DNA of 64,000 nucleotides from Sipunculus nudus (lineage: Eukaryota > Annelida > Sipuncula > Golfingiida > Sipunculidae). The position numbers and the translations under genes are program-made. The notes beneath the pieces are model-generated. The model saw only the letters and a program-made list of their open reading frames with translations, searched no databases and was not told the origin of the DNA. The stretch is from assembly GCA_026874595.1 (NCBI GenBank), contig JAPPUL010000084.1, positions 607,001-671,000 on the forward strand, written 5' to 3'. Positions 1-9,630 of this stretch are shown one piece after another. Positions within the stretch are counted from its first letter, which is position 1. Each line of letters begins with the position of its first letter.

Positions 1-493
1 AAGCTAAACTCTCTCCCTTAAATACACCTCGTATATATCCCCCCTTCTGCCCAGACGATACACTCCCCCTTATACTATATTCTTGCCCTCTTAGTCTGTG
101 TGTTGCACTTTTTGTGTTTATTGCATACGATATTTGTTTGCCCTGCGATAGCTTTGTCCAACTCCCTGAATTCCATATCTGCATAGAATTTAATACTTTT
201 GGAGTCTTTAGTAAAAACATATAATCGCATTGTATCTCCGGATTAAGCTCTACAGTAACTGCTGATACTAACTTATTCCCTTTGGGCAGCTTTCTTGTCT
301 TCTCGTATATTATATACGCATACTCATCATATTTACCAAATTCTATTGACTTTACTACTCCTCCTCCCTCTACACCCCCCACTACCCTTCTTTCTCCCCC
401 CTCCTTTTGCACCCTTTCTCCTTCTCTAGCATAAACTTCTTGTAAAGCCACTAAACAAAATAATATTATAACTAAAACCCAAATTAGCCTCAT
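1..493 (-). CDS. Exported protein of unknown function, 3' end cut by the window edge
   Basis: I read this frame directly: an ATG at 493-491 on the minus strand opens a frame that stays open to base 1, giving 164 codons without a stop. The first 22 residues form a signal peptide (MRLIWVLVIILF, then CLVALQEVYA), and cleavage after VYA is plausible. A basic, glycine-rich linker follows, then a stretch rich in Tyr, Lys and Ser that may be beta-rich. I recognise no family. The start lies 7 nt after the stop of the K+ channel gene, so the two are probably co-transcribed. The product is probably periplasmic or surface exposed. The C-terminus is unseen, so a domain further on could change this call. 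Confidence 0.75.
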   Translation of the reverse strand, partial: MRLIWVLVIILFCLVALQEVYAREGERVQKEGGERRVVGGVEGGGVVKSIEFGKYDEYAYIIYEKTRKLPKGNKLVSAVTVELNPEIQCDYMFLLKTPKVLNSMQIWNSGSWTKLSQGKQISYAINTKSATHRLRGQEYSIRGSVSSGQKGGYIRGVFKGESLA

Positions 494-500
494 AATAAAT

Positions 501-1508
501 TTATACCCTCTGTAAGTGCTTCTCCTCTTTAAGACGGTTTATATCTTTTAGCTTTCCCAGTACCAAATAGCTTGCCTCTAAACTTAATTCATCTGTCTCC
601 ATAGGCTTAAAACGCACTCCCTTACCACCCCCTAATACCGCAACCACGAGCAACCCATATCTTTCAAGCTCTATAAGCCTTTTCCCCAAAAGCTCTGATG
701 TCGGTTTTAATCCAATCTCTTGTAAGGAAAAACCCGAAAGCTTATTTAATAGTGCATAGCTACTTGCGTCTACCCCTTCCCTCTCTAAAAGCAAATCTAC
801 CATCCGTCCCCCACTTACTATATGCGGTGATAATACTCGATCTGCTCCCGCTTTTAATAACTTCGCATCGTTGCCCACCTCTTCATATCTTGCTAATATA
901 TATATTTTTGGATTTAAATAACGGCCTGATAATGCTACAAATACGCTATCTGCATCATTACCTACTACTATTACCAACGCTTTTGCCCGCTCTATCCCTG
1001 CTTCAAGCAGCCCCTTGTCTTGAGTTGCATCTATATCTATATAATTCCAGTTCCGACTCTGTAATAGCTCAACTCGTTCCTCCTTCGTTTCTAATACCAC
1101 AAAAGGTAACTTATTCCTAGCAAGCTCCTCACATATATAATCCCCTATCCGTCCATACCCACATACTATATAATGATTTGATAACTTATCTATTCCTCGT
1201 ATCATCTTTACCCTTGCTAAATATTTATTTAATTTCCCCTCCAATATAAGTTCGGCTACTGTTGAGGCTATATAATACGTTACTATGACTCCAGACACTA
1301 TTAAGAATATCGTGAATAGCCTCTCAGATTCTGATAACGTATGTACCTCTGAATATCCTATCGTCGCTAATGTTATAAGCGTGAAGTATAATGAGTCAAG
1401 TACTGTCCACTTCCCTTCTTCTATCGATAAAAAACCTACCGTCCCTACCAAAAATAAGCCTAGCATTAAGATTAACAAAGAAATCCCTTTCTTTACCAAC
1501 GGTATCAA
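501..1508 (-). CDS. Two-TM potassium channel with cytoplasmic RCK (TrkA-N/TrkA-C) domains
   Basis: The 335-residue protein begins with a hydrophobic helix (about residues 8-28). A pore loop with the filter-like motif TLATIGYSEV and a second helix (about 63-85) follow. A Rossmann-type RCK domain comes next (HYIVCGYGRIGDYICEEL, a GxGxxG nucleotide-binding loop), and then a TrkA-C-like segment to the C-terminus. This is the layout of MthK/Kch-type channels, which pass K+ under control of a ligand on the RCK domain. The usual filter is T-V/I-G-Y-G; here Ser follows Tyr. The gene lies downstream of ftsH in the same direction. A link to c-di-AMP is plausible because cdaA is in the same gene run and TrkA-C domains are known c-di-AMP targets, but no binding residues were checked. 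Confidence 0.85.
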   Translation of the reverse strand: MIPLVKKGISLLILMLGLFLVGTVGFLSIEEGKWTVLDSLYFTLITLATIGYSEVHTLSESERLFTIFLIVSGVIVTYYIASTVAELILEGKLNKYLARVKMIRGIDKLSNHYIVCGYGRIGDYICEELARNKLPFVVLETKEERVELLQSRNWNYIDIDATQDKGLLEAGIERAKALVIVVGNDADSVFVALSGRYLNPKIYILARYEEVGNDAKLLKAGADRVLSPHIVSGGRMVDLLLEREGVDASSYALLNKLSGFSLQEIGLKPTSELLGKRLIELERYGLLVVAVLGGGKGVRFKPMETDELSLEASYLVLGKLKDINRLKEEKHLQRV

Positions 1509-1595
1509 GCTTATTTTATCTCCTAATTTATATAGTTTTTACCTGTTGCTTCCTTAATACATTATTTTTTTATCTAATACTATTATCTCTTTTAC

Positions 1596-3797
1596 CTAGG
1601 CAAGCTCTGTCTTTGGATCTATATCTTGCCCTTCCCTTTTCAAATCTTTACGCGTTAGTGCATTTTCTTCTTCTGCTACACTATCTCCTCCCCCCATAAC
1701 TCCTCCTCCCTCCCCCGCTCCCTCTTCTGCACCTTCTAGCATATTATTACCACCATCAGAACCCTCACCTACCACAGACACTATCTCTTCTATTGCCTCT
1801 TCTCTTTGTTCACTGCCTACAGGCCCTAGCAACTCCTCTATCCCTGCACGATCTATTGTCTCTTCCTTTAGTAACGCCTCCGCCAAAAGTTCAAGCTTTT
1901 CTCCATTCGTATAAAGCATTTCGTGTGCTTTCTTAAAACACTCATCCACTATCCGTTTTACTTCCTTATCTATTAACTCTGCTGTCTTTTCACTGTAATC
2001 CTTATGACGGGCTATCTCCTTACCTATAAATATCGGCTCTTCCTTTTGCCCATACGTTATCGGCCCAAGTGCTTCACTCATCCCCCATTCGCATACCATT
2101 GTTCGCACTAGCTTAGTCCCTCGCTCTATGTCGTTTGATGAGCCGTTTGTTATCCCTTTTGCTCCAAACTTATATTCCTCCCCTATCCGTCCCCCAAATA
2201 ATACTATAACGTCAGACAATATTGACTCCTTTGTTCGAGTGTAACGCTCCTCCGGTAAGGTCTGTGTTACTCCAAGCGCTTGCCCTCGCGGTATTATCGA
2301 TACTTTATATAAATGATTTTCGTTAGGTAGCATATACGATAATATTGCATGGCCTGCTTCGTGATATGCCGTATTTATTCGCTCCTTTTCACTTATCACC
2401 AGGCTCTTACGCTCAGGACCCATAAGAACTTTATCTTTTGCATATTCAAAATCTTCCATCTGCACCTTCTTACGATCATTACGAGCTGCTATTAACGCTG
2501 ATTCATTTACCAAATTAGCTATGTCTGCTCCTGATAACCCTGGAATTGAACGCGCAAGGCTTTTTGTATCTACTCCTTCTGAGCAGGGCACGTTCTTCAT
2601 GTGAATCTTTAGTATCTCTTCTCGCCCTTTCACATCCGGAGGACTTACCATTACTCTTCTGTCAAATCTACCGGGCCTTAGCAAGGCTGGGTCTAATACA
2701 TCTGCTCGGTTTGTTGCCGCCATCACTATCACTGTCATATCTGTATTAAATCCGTCCATCTCTACTAGCATCTGGTTTAAAGTCTGCTCTCGCTCATCAT
2801 GACCACCCCCATATCCTGACCCCCTCATCCGTCCAACCGCATCAAGCTCATCTATAAATATTATACACGGCGCATTCTTCTTACCCTGTTCAAATAAATC
2901 TCTTACTCGACTTGCTCCAACTCCTACAAACATCTCTACAAACTCAGAACCACTCATACTAAAAAATGGCCGGTTCGCTTCCCCTGCAACCGCCCTGGCA
3001 AGTAAAGTCTTCCCCGTCCCAGGGGGACCTATAAGCAACACCCCTTTCGGTATCTTGGCTCCTAATTTCTTAAACTTTCCAGGATTCTTTAGAAAATCTA
3101 CCGCTTCTTTTAACTCTTCTTTTGCCTCCTCAACTCCTGCTACATCGGCAAAGGTTACCTTCTTTTGATCTGTATGGGCAAGACGTGCCTTGCTCTTTCC
3201 AAATGATAAGGCCCGATTCCCACCTCCTTGTATCTGGCGGAACATGAAAAACCACAATATCCCAAATATCAAAAGCCAAGGTATTATTGGCAGTATTATA
3301 CTTTTAAATATACTTGTTTCTGGTGGCGATGAATTAAACTTTACACCTTTTTCTAATAACTTATTTACCATCAAGGTGTCTATTGAAGCCGGACTGTAGG
3401 TTGTTATATAATATTCCACTTGCCCTATTAGCTCTTCTTTCCCTTCTTCATTAGCAGTTGTTCGCCCTACATGTTTATACTTTTTATACTTATTCAAATA
3501 TATATCGCTTTTATTCGCATCCTCAAGCCCTGCTATGTCTAAGCTAAATCTACCCTGAATATCCTTTGACACTATATTTATTATATTCCACTTTATATAT
3601 TCATCATCAAGCATACTAAGAAATTCAGAATATGCTATCTCATTCTTACTCTCTGGCTCCTCATTCATCATAAACAACAACAACCCTGCTAATAATATTA
3701 TCAAAAAAAACGCTAGGTTCTTTGATTTGCCTTGCGGCGTTCCACCCAGATTTTTGTTGTTTTGTCCCCCGTCTTTGCCTTTATTACTTTCATCCAT
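1596..3797 (-). CDS. ftsH: ATP-dependent zinc metalloprotease FtsH
   Basis: This is the membrane-anchored AAA+ protease that degrades unassembled or damaged membrane proteins and some regulators. The 733-residue product has an N-terminal TM segment (about 28-44), an extracytoplasmic domain and a second TM segment (about 165-187). The AAA module follows, with Walker A GPPGTGKT near residue 257, Walker [13 protein letters not shown], and the arginine-rich end of the second region of homology ([11 protein letters not shown]). The zinc motif HEAGH is near residue 477. The C-terminus is extended by an acidic, glycine-rich low-complexity tail. The gene lies just downstream of tilS, an order shared with many bacteria. 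Two Gln/Asn/Gly-rich N-terminal stretches precede TM1 and are probably cytoplasmic. Confidence 0.97.
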   Translation of the reverse strand: MDESNKGKDGGQNNKNLGGTPQGKSKNLAFFLIILLAGLLLFMMNEEPESKNEIAYSEFLSMLDDEYIKWNIINIVSKDIQGRFSLDIAGLEDANKSDIYLNKYKKYKHVGRTTANEEGKEELIGQVEYYITTYSPASIDTLMVNKLLEKGVKFNSSPPETSIFKSIILPIIPWLLIFGILWFFMFRQIQGGGNRALSFGKSKARLAHTDQKKVTFADVAGVEEAKEELKEAVDFLKNPGKFKKLGAKIPKGVLLIGPPGTGKTLLARAVAGEANRPFFSMSGSEFVEMFVGVGASRVRDLFEQGKKNAPCIIFIDELDAVGRMRGSGYGGGHDEREQTLNQMLVEMDGFNTDMTVIVMAATNRADVLDPALLRPGRFDRRVMVSPPDVKGREEILKIHMKNVPCSEGVDTKSLARSIPGLSGADIANLVNESALIAARNDRKKVQMEDFEYAKDKVLMGPERKSLVISEKERINTAYHEAGHAILSYMLPNENHLYKVSIIPRGQALGVTQTLPEERYTRTKESILSDVIVLFGGRIGEEYKFGAKGITNGSSNDIERGTKLVRTMVCEWGMSEALGPITYGQKEEPIFIGKEIARHKDYSEKTAELIDKEVKRIVDECFKKAHEMLYTNGEKLELLAEALLKEETIDRAGIEELLGPVGSEQREEAIEEIVSVVGEGSDGGNNMLEGAEEGAGEGGGVMGGGDSVAEEENALTRKDLKREGQDIDPKTELA

Positions 3798-3962
3798 ACC
3801 TTATTTTGTCCCCGATACTTTTCCTTTTTAATTATTTGGCTTTTATTGTTCTATTATTATCTATCTTTATGTTAGAACATCTTCTTAAATAGCAAATCCA
3901 AATATAACATAATATTTTTAGTTTGTCAATCTATACCTGCCTACATTCTAGCCGCTTAATCC

Positions 3963-5405
3963 TTATCTACAAAGCCTTTTTAATACTTTATCTCCTCCCT
4001 TTTTTACTACCACTCGCAAACACTCCCTTGTTAACTCATCTAGCATATGCAAAGCCTTTAGCATTACAAAACCATTATACCCTAAAATACCTATCCCTTC
4101 ATCCCCTTTCCGCAATATCAAAAAACCTCTCCTGCGACTTTGGCATACCTTCTTATTTATTAGTACCTCCTTTATACTTTGTAATCCTATATCCTCTCTA
4201 AAACATAGCTTCTCACCCCTATAGGCATTCGTAATGCTTAGCTCCTCAAGCAATATGCCTCCTATATAAATATCCCCTATACTACCTCTCTTTAAACCCA
4301 TTATTAAGTCTTGCACTTCTTTAACTCCTCCAAATTCTACCCGCTCAACATATATACTATACCCATACCCTGTCTTATATTCCTTTCCTATCTTAATATC
4401 TTTTAACTTTATATTTTCTTTTAACAAATAACTAAACCTTATTTGCTCATATTCTACGAATATTCCCGTATCATAATCCTTGTACAACAACTTGCTCCCC
4501 TCTCCTCTAAAACTATATAGAATTTCTAGCATCTTTTCTATATGTTTTGTCCCAAATACCCTATCTTTTAATTTATTATAACATCTTGGTATTATTAGCT
4601 TTACAAGCTCTTTAGCAAGACCCTTTAAGCCCTTTAAGTTTAGGCTTATTCCTACTTCATCCTCTTCAACCTTAAGCCGCTTTATCCATAACTCAGCTTC
4701 TTCACTCATATATTTATATGTTTTGCTTAAATCCTCTATTGTACTTAATATCCCTTCCCTATACATAGGAAATGCCCCCTCCAAACCTTTGCATACCTTA
4801 AGTCGTATCGCATTCCTTTTATAGGATAATCCTTCGTTTGAACTGTCTTTTAAATATTTATATCCTTCCGTCTTTAAGAAAGTTCGTATCTTTTTACGCT
4901 CAATACCTAGTAAGGGTCTTATTAATTTTAGTCCCTTTATATTTGATGTCATATTAAATGTTACCAGACCCTTAAGACCGCTTCCTCGAGATATCCGTAA
5001 TAGAAAATTCTCTATTACATCATCTTTATTATGACCAAGTGCTACCTTATTATAGCCATGTTTATAAACTATTTCCTTAAAATAATTAAGCCTTATCTCA
5101 CGTGCTTTCTTTTGTATGTTGCTTTCTCCCAAAGGCCTTTGTCGTTTTACGTAAATTGAAAGCCCATAACCCTTTGCAAGCCCTCTTACAAAAGATTCCT
5201 CTTCATCCGTCTCCTCTTTACTCCTATATAAATAATTTACGTATGCTACTCCAAGCTCAAGTCCATACTTATCCCTTATACGCATAAGTAAATGCAATAA
5301 ACACCCTGAATCTCCCCCTCCAGATACTCCAACTAATACCTTATCTCCTTCTTCTAACAGTTTATTCTTTTGTAGAGCATCTAAAAAGATTTTATCTACT
5401 TGCAT
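3963..5405 (-). CDS. tilS: tRNA(Ile)-lysidine synthase TilS
   Basis: TilS attaches lysine to C34 of the CAU-anticodon tRNA-Ile, so that it reads AUA and is charged with Ile. The PP-loop ATPase signature SGGGDS is at residues 28-33. The N-terminal domain continues with YVNYLYRSKEETDEEE and LGHNKDDVIENFLLR, which fits the family's HNxDDxxET-type motif. The 480-residue length covers the catalytic and C-terminal tRNA-binding domains. The enzyme should matter here because AUA is the dominant Ile codon in most genes of this window. The gene lies between pth (39 nt away) and ftsH, all in one direction. Confidence 0.95.
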   Translation of the reverse strand: MQVDKIFLDALQKNKLLEEGDKVLVGVSGGGDSGCLLHLLMRIRDKYGLELGVAYVNYLYRSKEETDEEESFVRGLAKGYGLSIYVKRQRPLGESNIQKKAREIRLNYFKEIVYKHGYNKVALGHNKDDVIENFLLRISRGSGLKGLVTFNMTSNIKGLKLIRPLLGIERKKIRTFLKTEGYKYLKDSSNEGLSYKRNAIRLKVCKGLEGAFPMYREGILSTIEDLSKTYKYMSEEAELWIKRLKVEEDEVGISLNLKGLKGLAKELVKLIIPRCYNKLKDRVFGTKHIEKMLEILYSFRGEGSKLLYKDYDTGIFVEYEQIRFSYLLKENIKLKDIKIGKEYKTGYGYSIYVERVEFGGVKEVQDLIMGLKRGSIGDIYIGGILLEELSITNAYRGEKLCFREDIGLQSIKEVLINKKVCQSRRRGFLILRKGDEGIGILGYNGFVMLKALHMLDELTRECLRVVVKKGGDKVLKRLCR

Positions 5406-5444
5406 ATCAGTTTTGTTTTATTTTACTTCGTTTTGCTTCGCTTT

Positions 5445-5999
5445 TCAATTGTAGAGATTCATGCTACGCTCAAGCCCTTCCTCTAAAAGAACTTTTAATG
5501 CATTTGTAACTCGGGTTAATACTTCCGAAAGCTCCTTCTCTTCGCTCTTTTTAAAATTTGATAGCACATACTCACTCCCATAACGCCTCTGGCTACCATC
5601 CCCTATCCCTATCCGTACCCTCACAAACTTATTTGTTCCTAGTTTTTCTATTATCGATTGAAGCCCATTATGACCTCCTGATGTACCCTGCCCACGAAGC
5701 CTTATCTTACCAAACGGCAGTGCATAATCATCGTATACCACTATTATGTCTTTTGGCTTTAACTTATAATATCTCTTAAGACTTAATACCGCCATTCCGC
5801 TATTGTTCATATACGTTGTCGGCTTTGAGAGTATCACTTCTTCCCCATATAAATCTCCTTTCCCATAATAGTTTAAATTACCTTTACGAAGATTTATTCC
5901 CATTAGCTTGCTTAATACATCTATCTGCATGTATCCTACATTGTGTCTACTCTTTGAATACCTTAATCCAGGATTTCCAAGACCCACTATTAATTTCAT
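5445..5999 (-). CDS. pth: Peptidyl-tRNA hydrolase
   Basis: This cytoplasmic enzyme cleaves the ester bond of peptidyl-tRNAs released from stalled ribosomes. The 184-residue length is normal for the bacterial Pth family. The start matches the family exactly (MKLIVGLGNPG). The catalytic His is H19 within SRHNVGY. Other conserved blocks are KPTTYMNNSG and the substrate-binding segment RGQGTSGGHNGL. It lies between rplY and tilS on the same strand. Co-location with rplY is widespread in bacteria and supports co-expression with translation genes. Confidence 0.96.
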   Translation of the reverse strand: MKLIVGLGNPGLRYSKSRHNVGYMQIDVLSKLMGINLRKGNLNYYGKGDLYGEEVILSKPTTYMNNSGMAVLSLKRYYKLKPKDIIVVYDDYALPFGKIRLRGQGTSGGHNGLQSIIEKLGTNKFVRVRIGIGDGSQRRYGSEYVLSNFKKSEEKELSEVLTRVTNALKVLLEEGLERSMNLYN

Positions 6000-6051
6000 G
6001 CTAACTTGTTCTGCTATATGATTTTTTTACCTACTGTACCTACTTATCTTA

Positions 6052-6687
6052 TCACTCTTGCTTCTCTTGTCCCTCTTGCTCTCCTTCTTTCTTCCCTCCA
6101 TCCTCTTCAGAAACCTTTAAGTCCTCGTTCATCTTTGTTACTCGTGAGTGGGAACATGCACAAACTGCTTGCCTTGGCTTAGCTAAAACTTCAACCCTTT
6201 CACTAAGATTTAAATCCTCTACATATATACTGTCGCCTACATTAAGCTCGCTTGTATCAACTTCTATTTTATGCGGAATATCCCCAGGAAGGGCGCGGAT
6301 CGATATTTGAGGAAGTTTATGTTCAAGTACTCCGCCGAGCTTCGTTCCTATCGATTCTCCAGTAAGCGTTATTGGCACTCTTGTCTTTACCATTACTTCT
6401 TTTTCTACTCTATAAAAATCAACGTGGATTGGCTCCTTCTTTAAAGGCTCATATTGTACGTCTTTTACTATTACTTCTATCTTGTTTTTACTCCCTTCAA
6501 GCAGTTTTAGAACCATATGATTACTAGTCTTGTCAAAGACCTTTTTGAATTCTTGACGGTTTATAAACAAAAGCTTACCTTCTTCTTTCCCACTATAACA
6601 GATTGCCGGTATCAACCCGTCTTTAAGTTGCTGATTTAAATAGCCTTGTGTTTTCTTCTCTCTCTTTTTTACTTTTATCTCTTCCAT
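6052..6687 (-). CDS. rplY: Large-subunit ribosomal protein bL25, long TL5/Ctc form
   Basis: bL25 binds 5S rRNA in the 50S subunit. The 211-residue protein is the long form: an N-terminal 5S-binding domain (to about residue 92) followed by the CTC/TL5 beta domain. Recognisable stretches are GLIPAICYSGKEEGKLL and VIVKDVQYEPLKKEPIHVDF, the second being the typical 'Q-x-P-x-x-x-x-x-HVDF' block. The C-terminus (about 180-211) is acidic low complexity rich in Glu, Gly and Gln and is probably disordered. The gene is 52 nt upstream of pth. The ispE-rplY gap of about 170 nt holds no convincing gene. Confidence 0.95.
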   Translation of the reverse strand: MEEIKVKKREKKTQGYLNQQLKDGLIPAICYSGKEEGKLLFINRQEFKKVFDKTSNHMVLKLLEGSKNKIEVIVKDVQYEPLKKEPIHVDFYRVEKEVMVKTRVPITLTGESIGTKLGGVLEHKLPQISIRALPGDIPHKIEVDTSELNVGDSIYVEDLNLSERVEVLAKPRQAVCACSHSRVTKMNEDLKVSEEDGGKKEGEQEGQEKQE

Positions 6688-6856
6688 ATTAAAAAACCTT
6701 TTGTCATATTCTTGCTTTTCTTCTTGCTTTTCTTAAAGCTAGACCATAATATTAATAAACTTTTTTCCTTTATTATTTTTTATTCAAAAAAAATCTTTCC
6801 TGAACCAAAATAATCAACATTCTATACTATATTAAATATGGGCACTCCTAAACTGG

Positions 6857-7834
6857 CTAATAGCCTGATACACTATGGCATAGATATACTCTCTTGTATT
6901 TTAATTTAAGCCCTTTATATACTCGCTTCGCATCTACTTCATCAAAAAATATACTATATATGCTTGACCCACTGCCGCTCATTAGCACAACTCTTGCCCC
7001 TGCTTTTGCAAAATCTCTATAAAGATTCATAATCTCTTCTTTAACATTTACATTTATATCAAAAAAGGCATTATACATGTTCTTCTGCAAAAGTTTTATA
7101 TCCCTTCTTTTTAACCCCTCCACTATCTTTTCTATCCTTGCATCATCTTCTTCTCCATGCAAAATATTACTCTCATACCCGCGCCCAAGCTCTCTATATC
7201 CTGCAATACTTGTGCTTTCAACTTCAGGATACACTAATACTATATGATATTTATAACTTTCATAGTATTCAAGCTCCTCGCCCAATCCACGGCCTTTTGC
7301 AAGTCCTCCGTATAACAAAAATGGTACATCCGCTCCCACCCCAACTCCTAGCTCTATTAGCTCTTCTTTACTATACCCTAATCTAAACTCTTTATTCAAT
7401 ACCCTAAGTAGTTGGGCTGCGTTTGAACTGCCGCCCCCAAGACCCCCTCCCTGCGGTATTCGCTTTATTAACTTTATGTCTAATAAAACCTTCCTCCCTC
7501 CTCCTAAACATTTAATACAGCGATTCAAATTACTCTTTAACTTACTAAGTACTTTATATACTATATTCTCTTTCCCATTTAAACCATATGCCCCCTCCCC
7601 AAAACAGCTTAGCCTAAGATAATAACCACCCATATCTTCAACATCTAAGCCCCTTAGTATATCATCTTTTGACTCGTATATCTTTATCTCTAGATAATCA
7701 CATAAACTTATTGTCGAAAACAAAGTCTTTATATTATGATAACCGTCTTTTTTACGCTTGTTTAGTACATTAAGATACAAATTTATCTTTCCATAAGATT
7801 TTAACTTATATTCCCTTATGCATTCTAATTCCAT
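6857..7834 (-). CDS. ispE: 4-diphosphocytidyl-2-C-methyl-D-erythritol kinase
   Basis: IspE phosphorylates CDP-ME in the non-mevalonate (MEP) isoprenoid pathway, using ATP. The 325-residue protein is slightly longer than the usual 280-300. The N-terminal SYGKINLYLNVLNKRKKDGYH block is diagnostic, with Lys and His of the substrate site. The GHMP-kinase ATP loop is PQGGGLGGGSSNAAQLL, and the C-terminal motif LMSGSGSSIYSIF is also present. Extra residues fall in a Gly/Leu-rich insertion around residues 85-115. It is followed by rplY and preceded by truA, all minus strand. Its presence implies that isoprenoids are made by the MEP route. Confidence 0.95.
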   Translation of the reverse strand: MELECIREYKLKSYGKINLYLNVLNKRKKDGYHNIKTLFSTISLCDYLEIKIYESKDDILRGLDVEDMGGYYLRLSCFGEGAYGLNGKENIVYKVLSKLKSNLNRCIKCLGGGRKVLLDIKLIKRIPQGGGLGGGSSNAAQLLRVLNKEFRLGYSKEELIELGVGVGADVPFLLYGGLAKGRGLGEELEYYESYKYHIVLVYPEVESTSIAGYRELGRGYESNILHGEEDDARIEKIVEGLKRRDIKLLQKNMYNAFFDINVNVKEEIMNLYRDFAKAGARVVLMSGSGSSIYSIFFDEVDAKRVYKGLKLKYKRVYLCHSVSGY

Positions 7835-7871
7835 GCCATTTTCTTTAACTTACTCCTCTTACATTTTTATT

Positions 7872-8636
7872 TTAATAATATACTTTGTTTAGATAAAGAC
7901 CGTGTGCTGGCAATGTCGGATATTTGTTTAACCTCCTATCTTTATAAGATAATACTTCCTTTGCACGCAAAACCCCATCTTTTACTCCGCCAAGTGTTAA
8001 ATATAATCCCCCCCCTATTAGCATCCTTACCATCTTTCGTAAAAAACCATTCGCTTTTATATATATTGATATTTTATCTCCTGAACGCTCCAACTTTATA
8101 CTTTCTATTATACGTTTTGTGTCTTTTTGCTCCGGGCTGCCCACTGTGAAACTTGCAAAGTCATGTTCTCCCTCAAATACTCTTAATATCTCAAGCAGAT
8201 GCTCTTCGTCTATACGCTTTTTAACATATAAAACATAGCCTCTTATAAAGGGGGGGCAGTAATCTCCGTCATGTATTACGTATTTATATTCTCGAGCTTT
8301 TGCTGAGTACCTTGCATGAAAGCATTCACTAACTTCAATCGCTTTTATAACTCGAATTGATCCATCTAAACTACCGTTTAAGGCTTTCTTTACTGTTTGG
8401 GGGGATATCATTTTACTTGATTTATAGCTAGATACCTGATTTAAGGCATGTACTCCTGCATCTGTTCGCCCGCTCCCTACCACTTTTATCTCTTCTTTAT
8501 ATAAATCTGATAACCTCTTCTCAAGTTCCCCTTGTATTGTTAGTTTATCTTTTTGTCTTTGAAAGCCGGCATAGCTTGTACCGTCATATGCTATATCAAG
8601 CCTAATATTCCTCAAGCTCTTCCCCTTCCCCTCCAA
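7872..8636 (-). CDS. truA: tRNA pseudouridine(38-40) synthase TruA
   Basis: TruA converts uridines 38-40 of the tRNA anticodon arm to pseudouridine. The catalytic aspartate is D59 in SGRTDAGVHAL. Other TruA blocks are YDGTSYAGFQRQ near the start, HARYSAKAREYKYVI in the middle, and FLRKMVRMLIG near the C-terminus. The length of 254 residues is normal. The first 35 nt overlap the 3' end of the DUF2225 gene, which indicates translational coupling. The start at 8636 leaves a short leader (MEGKGKSLRN) before the conserved IRLDIAYDG core, so a slightly later start is possible. Confidence 0.95.
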   Translation of the reverse strand: MEGKGKSLRNIRLDIAYDGTSYAGFQRQKDKLTIQGELEKRLSDLYKEEIKVVGSGRTDAGVHALNQVSSYKSSKMISPQTVKKALNGSLDGSIRVIKAIEVSECFHARYSAKAREYKYVIHDGDYCPPFIRGYVLYVKKRIDEEHLLEILRVFEGEHDFASFTVGSPEQKDTKRIIESIKLERSGDKISIYIKANGFLRKMVRMLIGGGLYLTLGGVKDGVLRAKEVLSYKDRRLNKYPTLPAHGLYLNKVYY

Positions 8637-9543
8637 GCTCTTTTATCTTCTGGTTTATCTCTCTATATAAATCTCTGGCATAAATTAGTATGTCACTCGG
8701 TTTGCCTCTATCCGATTTGCCGCTGCCAAACAATTTACTTAACATTCTCTTTGCTTGCTCGTACTTCTCAAGCTGAAAACTTTCTTTAGTTATCTTGCCA
8801 CTAAGACGGAAATTTAATAAGCTTGCCATATAGATAATTCCAAAATAGCCAAAGTTTTTATCCACGTCCGGGCCATAATGTCTAACACTATCTGATAACT
8901 CTGCTCCGCTTTGGGATACTTCAAGAGCTATCTTATAAAAATATGCTGCCTTCTTATAGAAAATGTTCCTTAATCCTTGAAGACTTGCTATATCCCACAC
9001 TAATAAACTCTCAGGCATTAGCTCCTTTAATTCCTCAGCGCCAAGCAACATTAGATCATCTATACACCAAGAGGCTCTTATTGCACATATTGCCCGTTTT
9101 AATGATGGTGCGTATTTCTTCTCATAATGAGAATACACATTCATAGCCAGTATATAACTTGCAAGACCATGAATTAATGTCCTATCTTCTCCAAAACTTA
9201 TATTCGGAAACAACTTGTATATTAAATTTAATCTGTAATTTGTATCTTCCCTAAGTCTCTTCTCTAGCTTATTTATCGGTATATTAAAATCCTGTGAGAA
9301 ACTTGCAAAAAAACATTTTGGACAAACTAAAACAGGATATATTAAAGGATATATTTTACCGTACCTTTTACTTTCTACGTACTTGCGCCTAAGCTCATCC
9401 GTAAGATCTCCTGCTATTATCCTACCTCGTCCCGTCAGTATCTCTTCCCTCTGAAAACCTGAACGGCATATCGGGCACTTTATTATATTCTTCTGCCTAT
9501 ACGTTATCTTTATCCTATTTAATGATGAACTTTTTACTTCCAT
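8602..9543 (-). CDS. DUF2225-family zinc-ribbon protein
   Basis: The 313-residue protein has two CxxC pairs, IKCPICRSGF near residue 19 and VLVCPKCFFASFSQDF near residue 93. Together they can form one zinc site. An all-helical, TPR-like C-terminal region follows, ending in an acidic tail (GGEGEELEEY). This matches the DUF2225 family, common in Firmicutes and spirochaetes and of unknown biochemical role. The order truA-DUF2225-YbbR-CdaA resembles what I recall for Borrelia. The reading frame overlaps the truA start by 35 nt. I assign no activity beyond probable metal binding. Confidence 0.8.
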   Translation of the reverse strand: MEVKSSSLNRIKITYRQKNIIKCPICRSGFQREEILTGRGRIIAGDLTDELRRKYVESKRYGKIYPLIYPVLVCPKCFFASFSQDFNIPINKLEKRLREDTNYRLNLIYKLFPNISFGEDRTLIHGLASYILAMNVYSHYEKKYAPSLKRAICAIRASWCIDDLMLLGAEELKELMPESLLVWDIASLQGLRNIFYKKAAYFYKIALEVSQSGAELSDSVRHYGPDVDKNFGYFGIIYMASLLNFRLSGKITKESFQLEKYEQAKRMLSKLFGSGKSDRGKPSDILIYARDLYREINQKIKELGGEGEELEEY

Positions 9544-9630
9544 AATTTTACTCGTATTTTACTTATTCATACTTTTGCTCTTTCATAGCCTAACAAATAA
9601 CACACATCCAGCCCTTTAACCAAAACAAAA

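Noticed and set aside
698-1120. 140-codon plus-strand frame over the K+ channel gene
   Set aside because: It lies wholly inside a well-supported gene and has a Leu/Pro/Ser-rich shadow composition.
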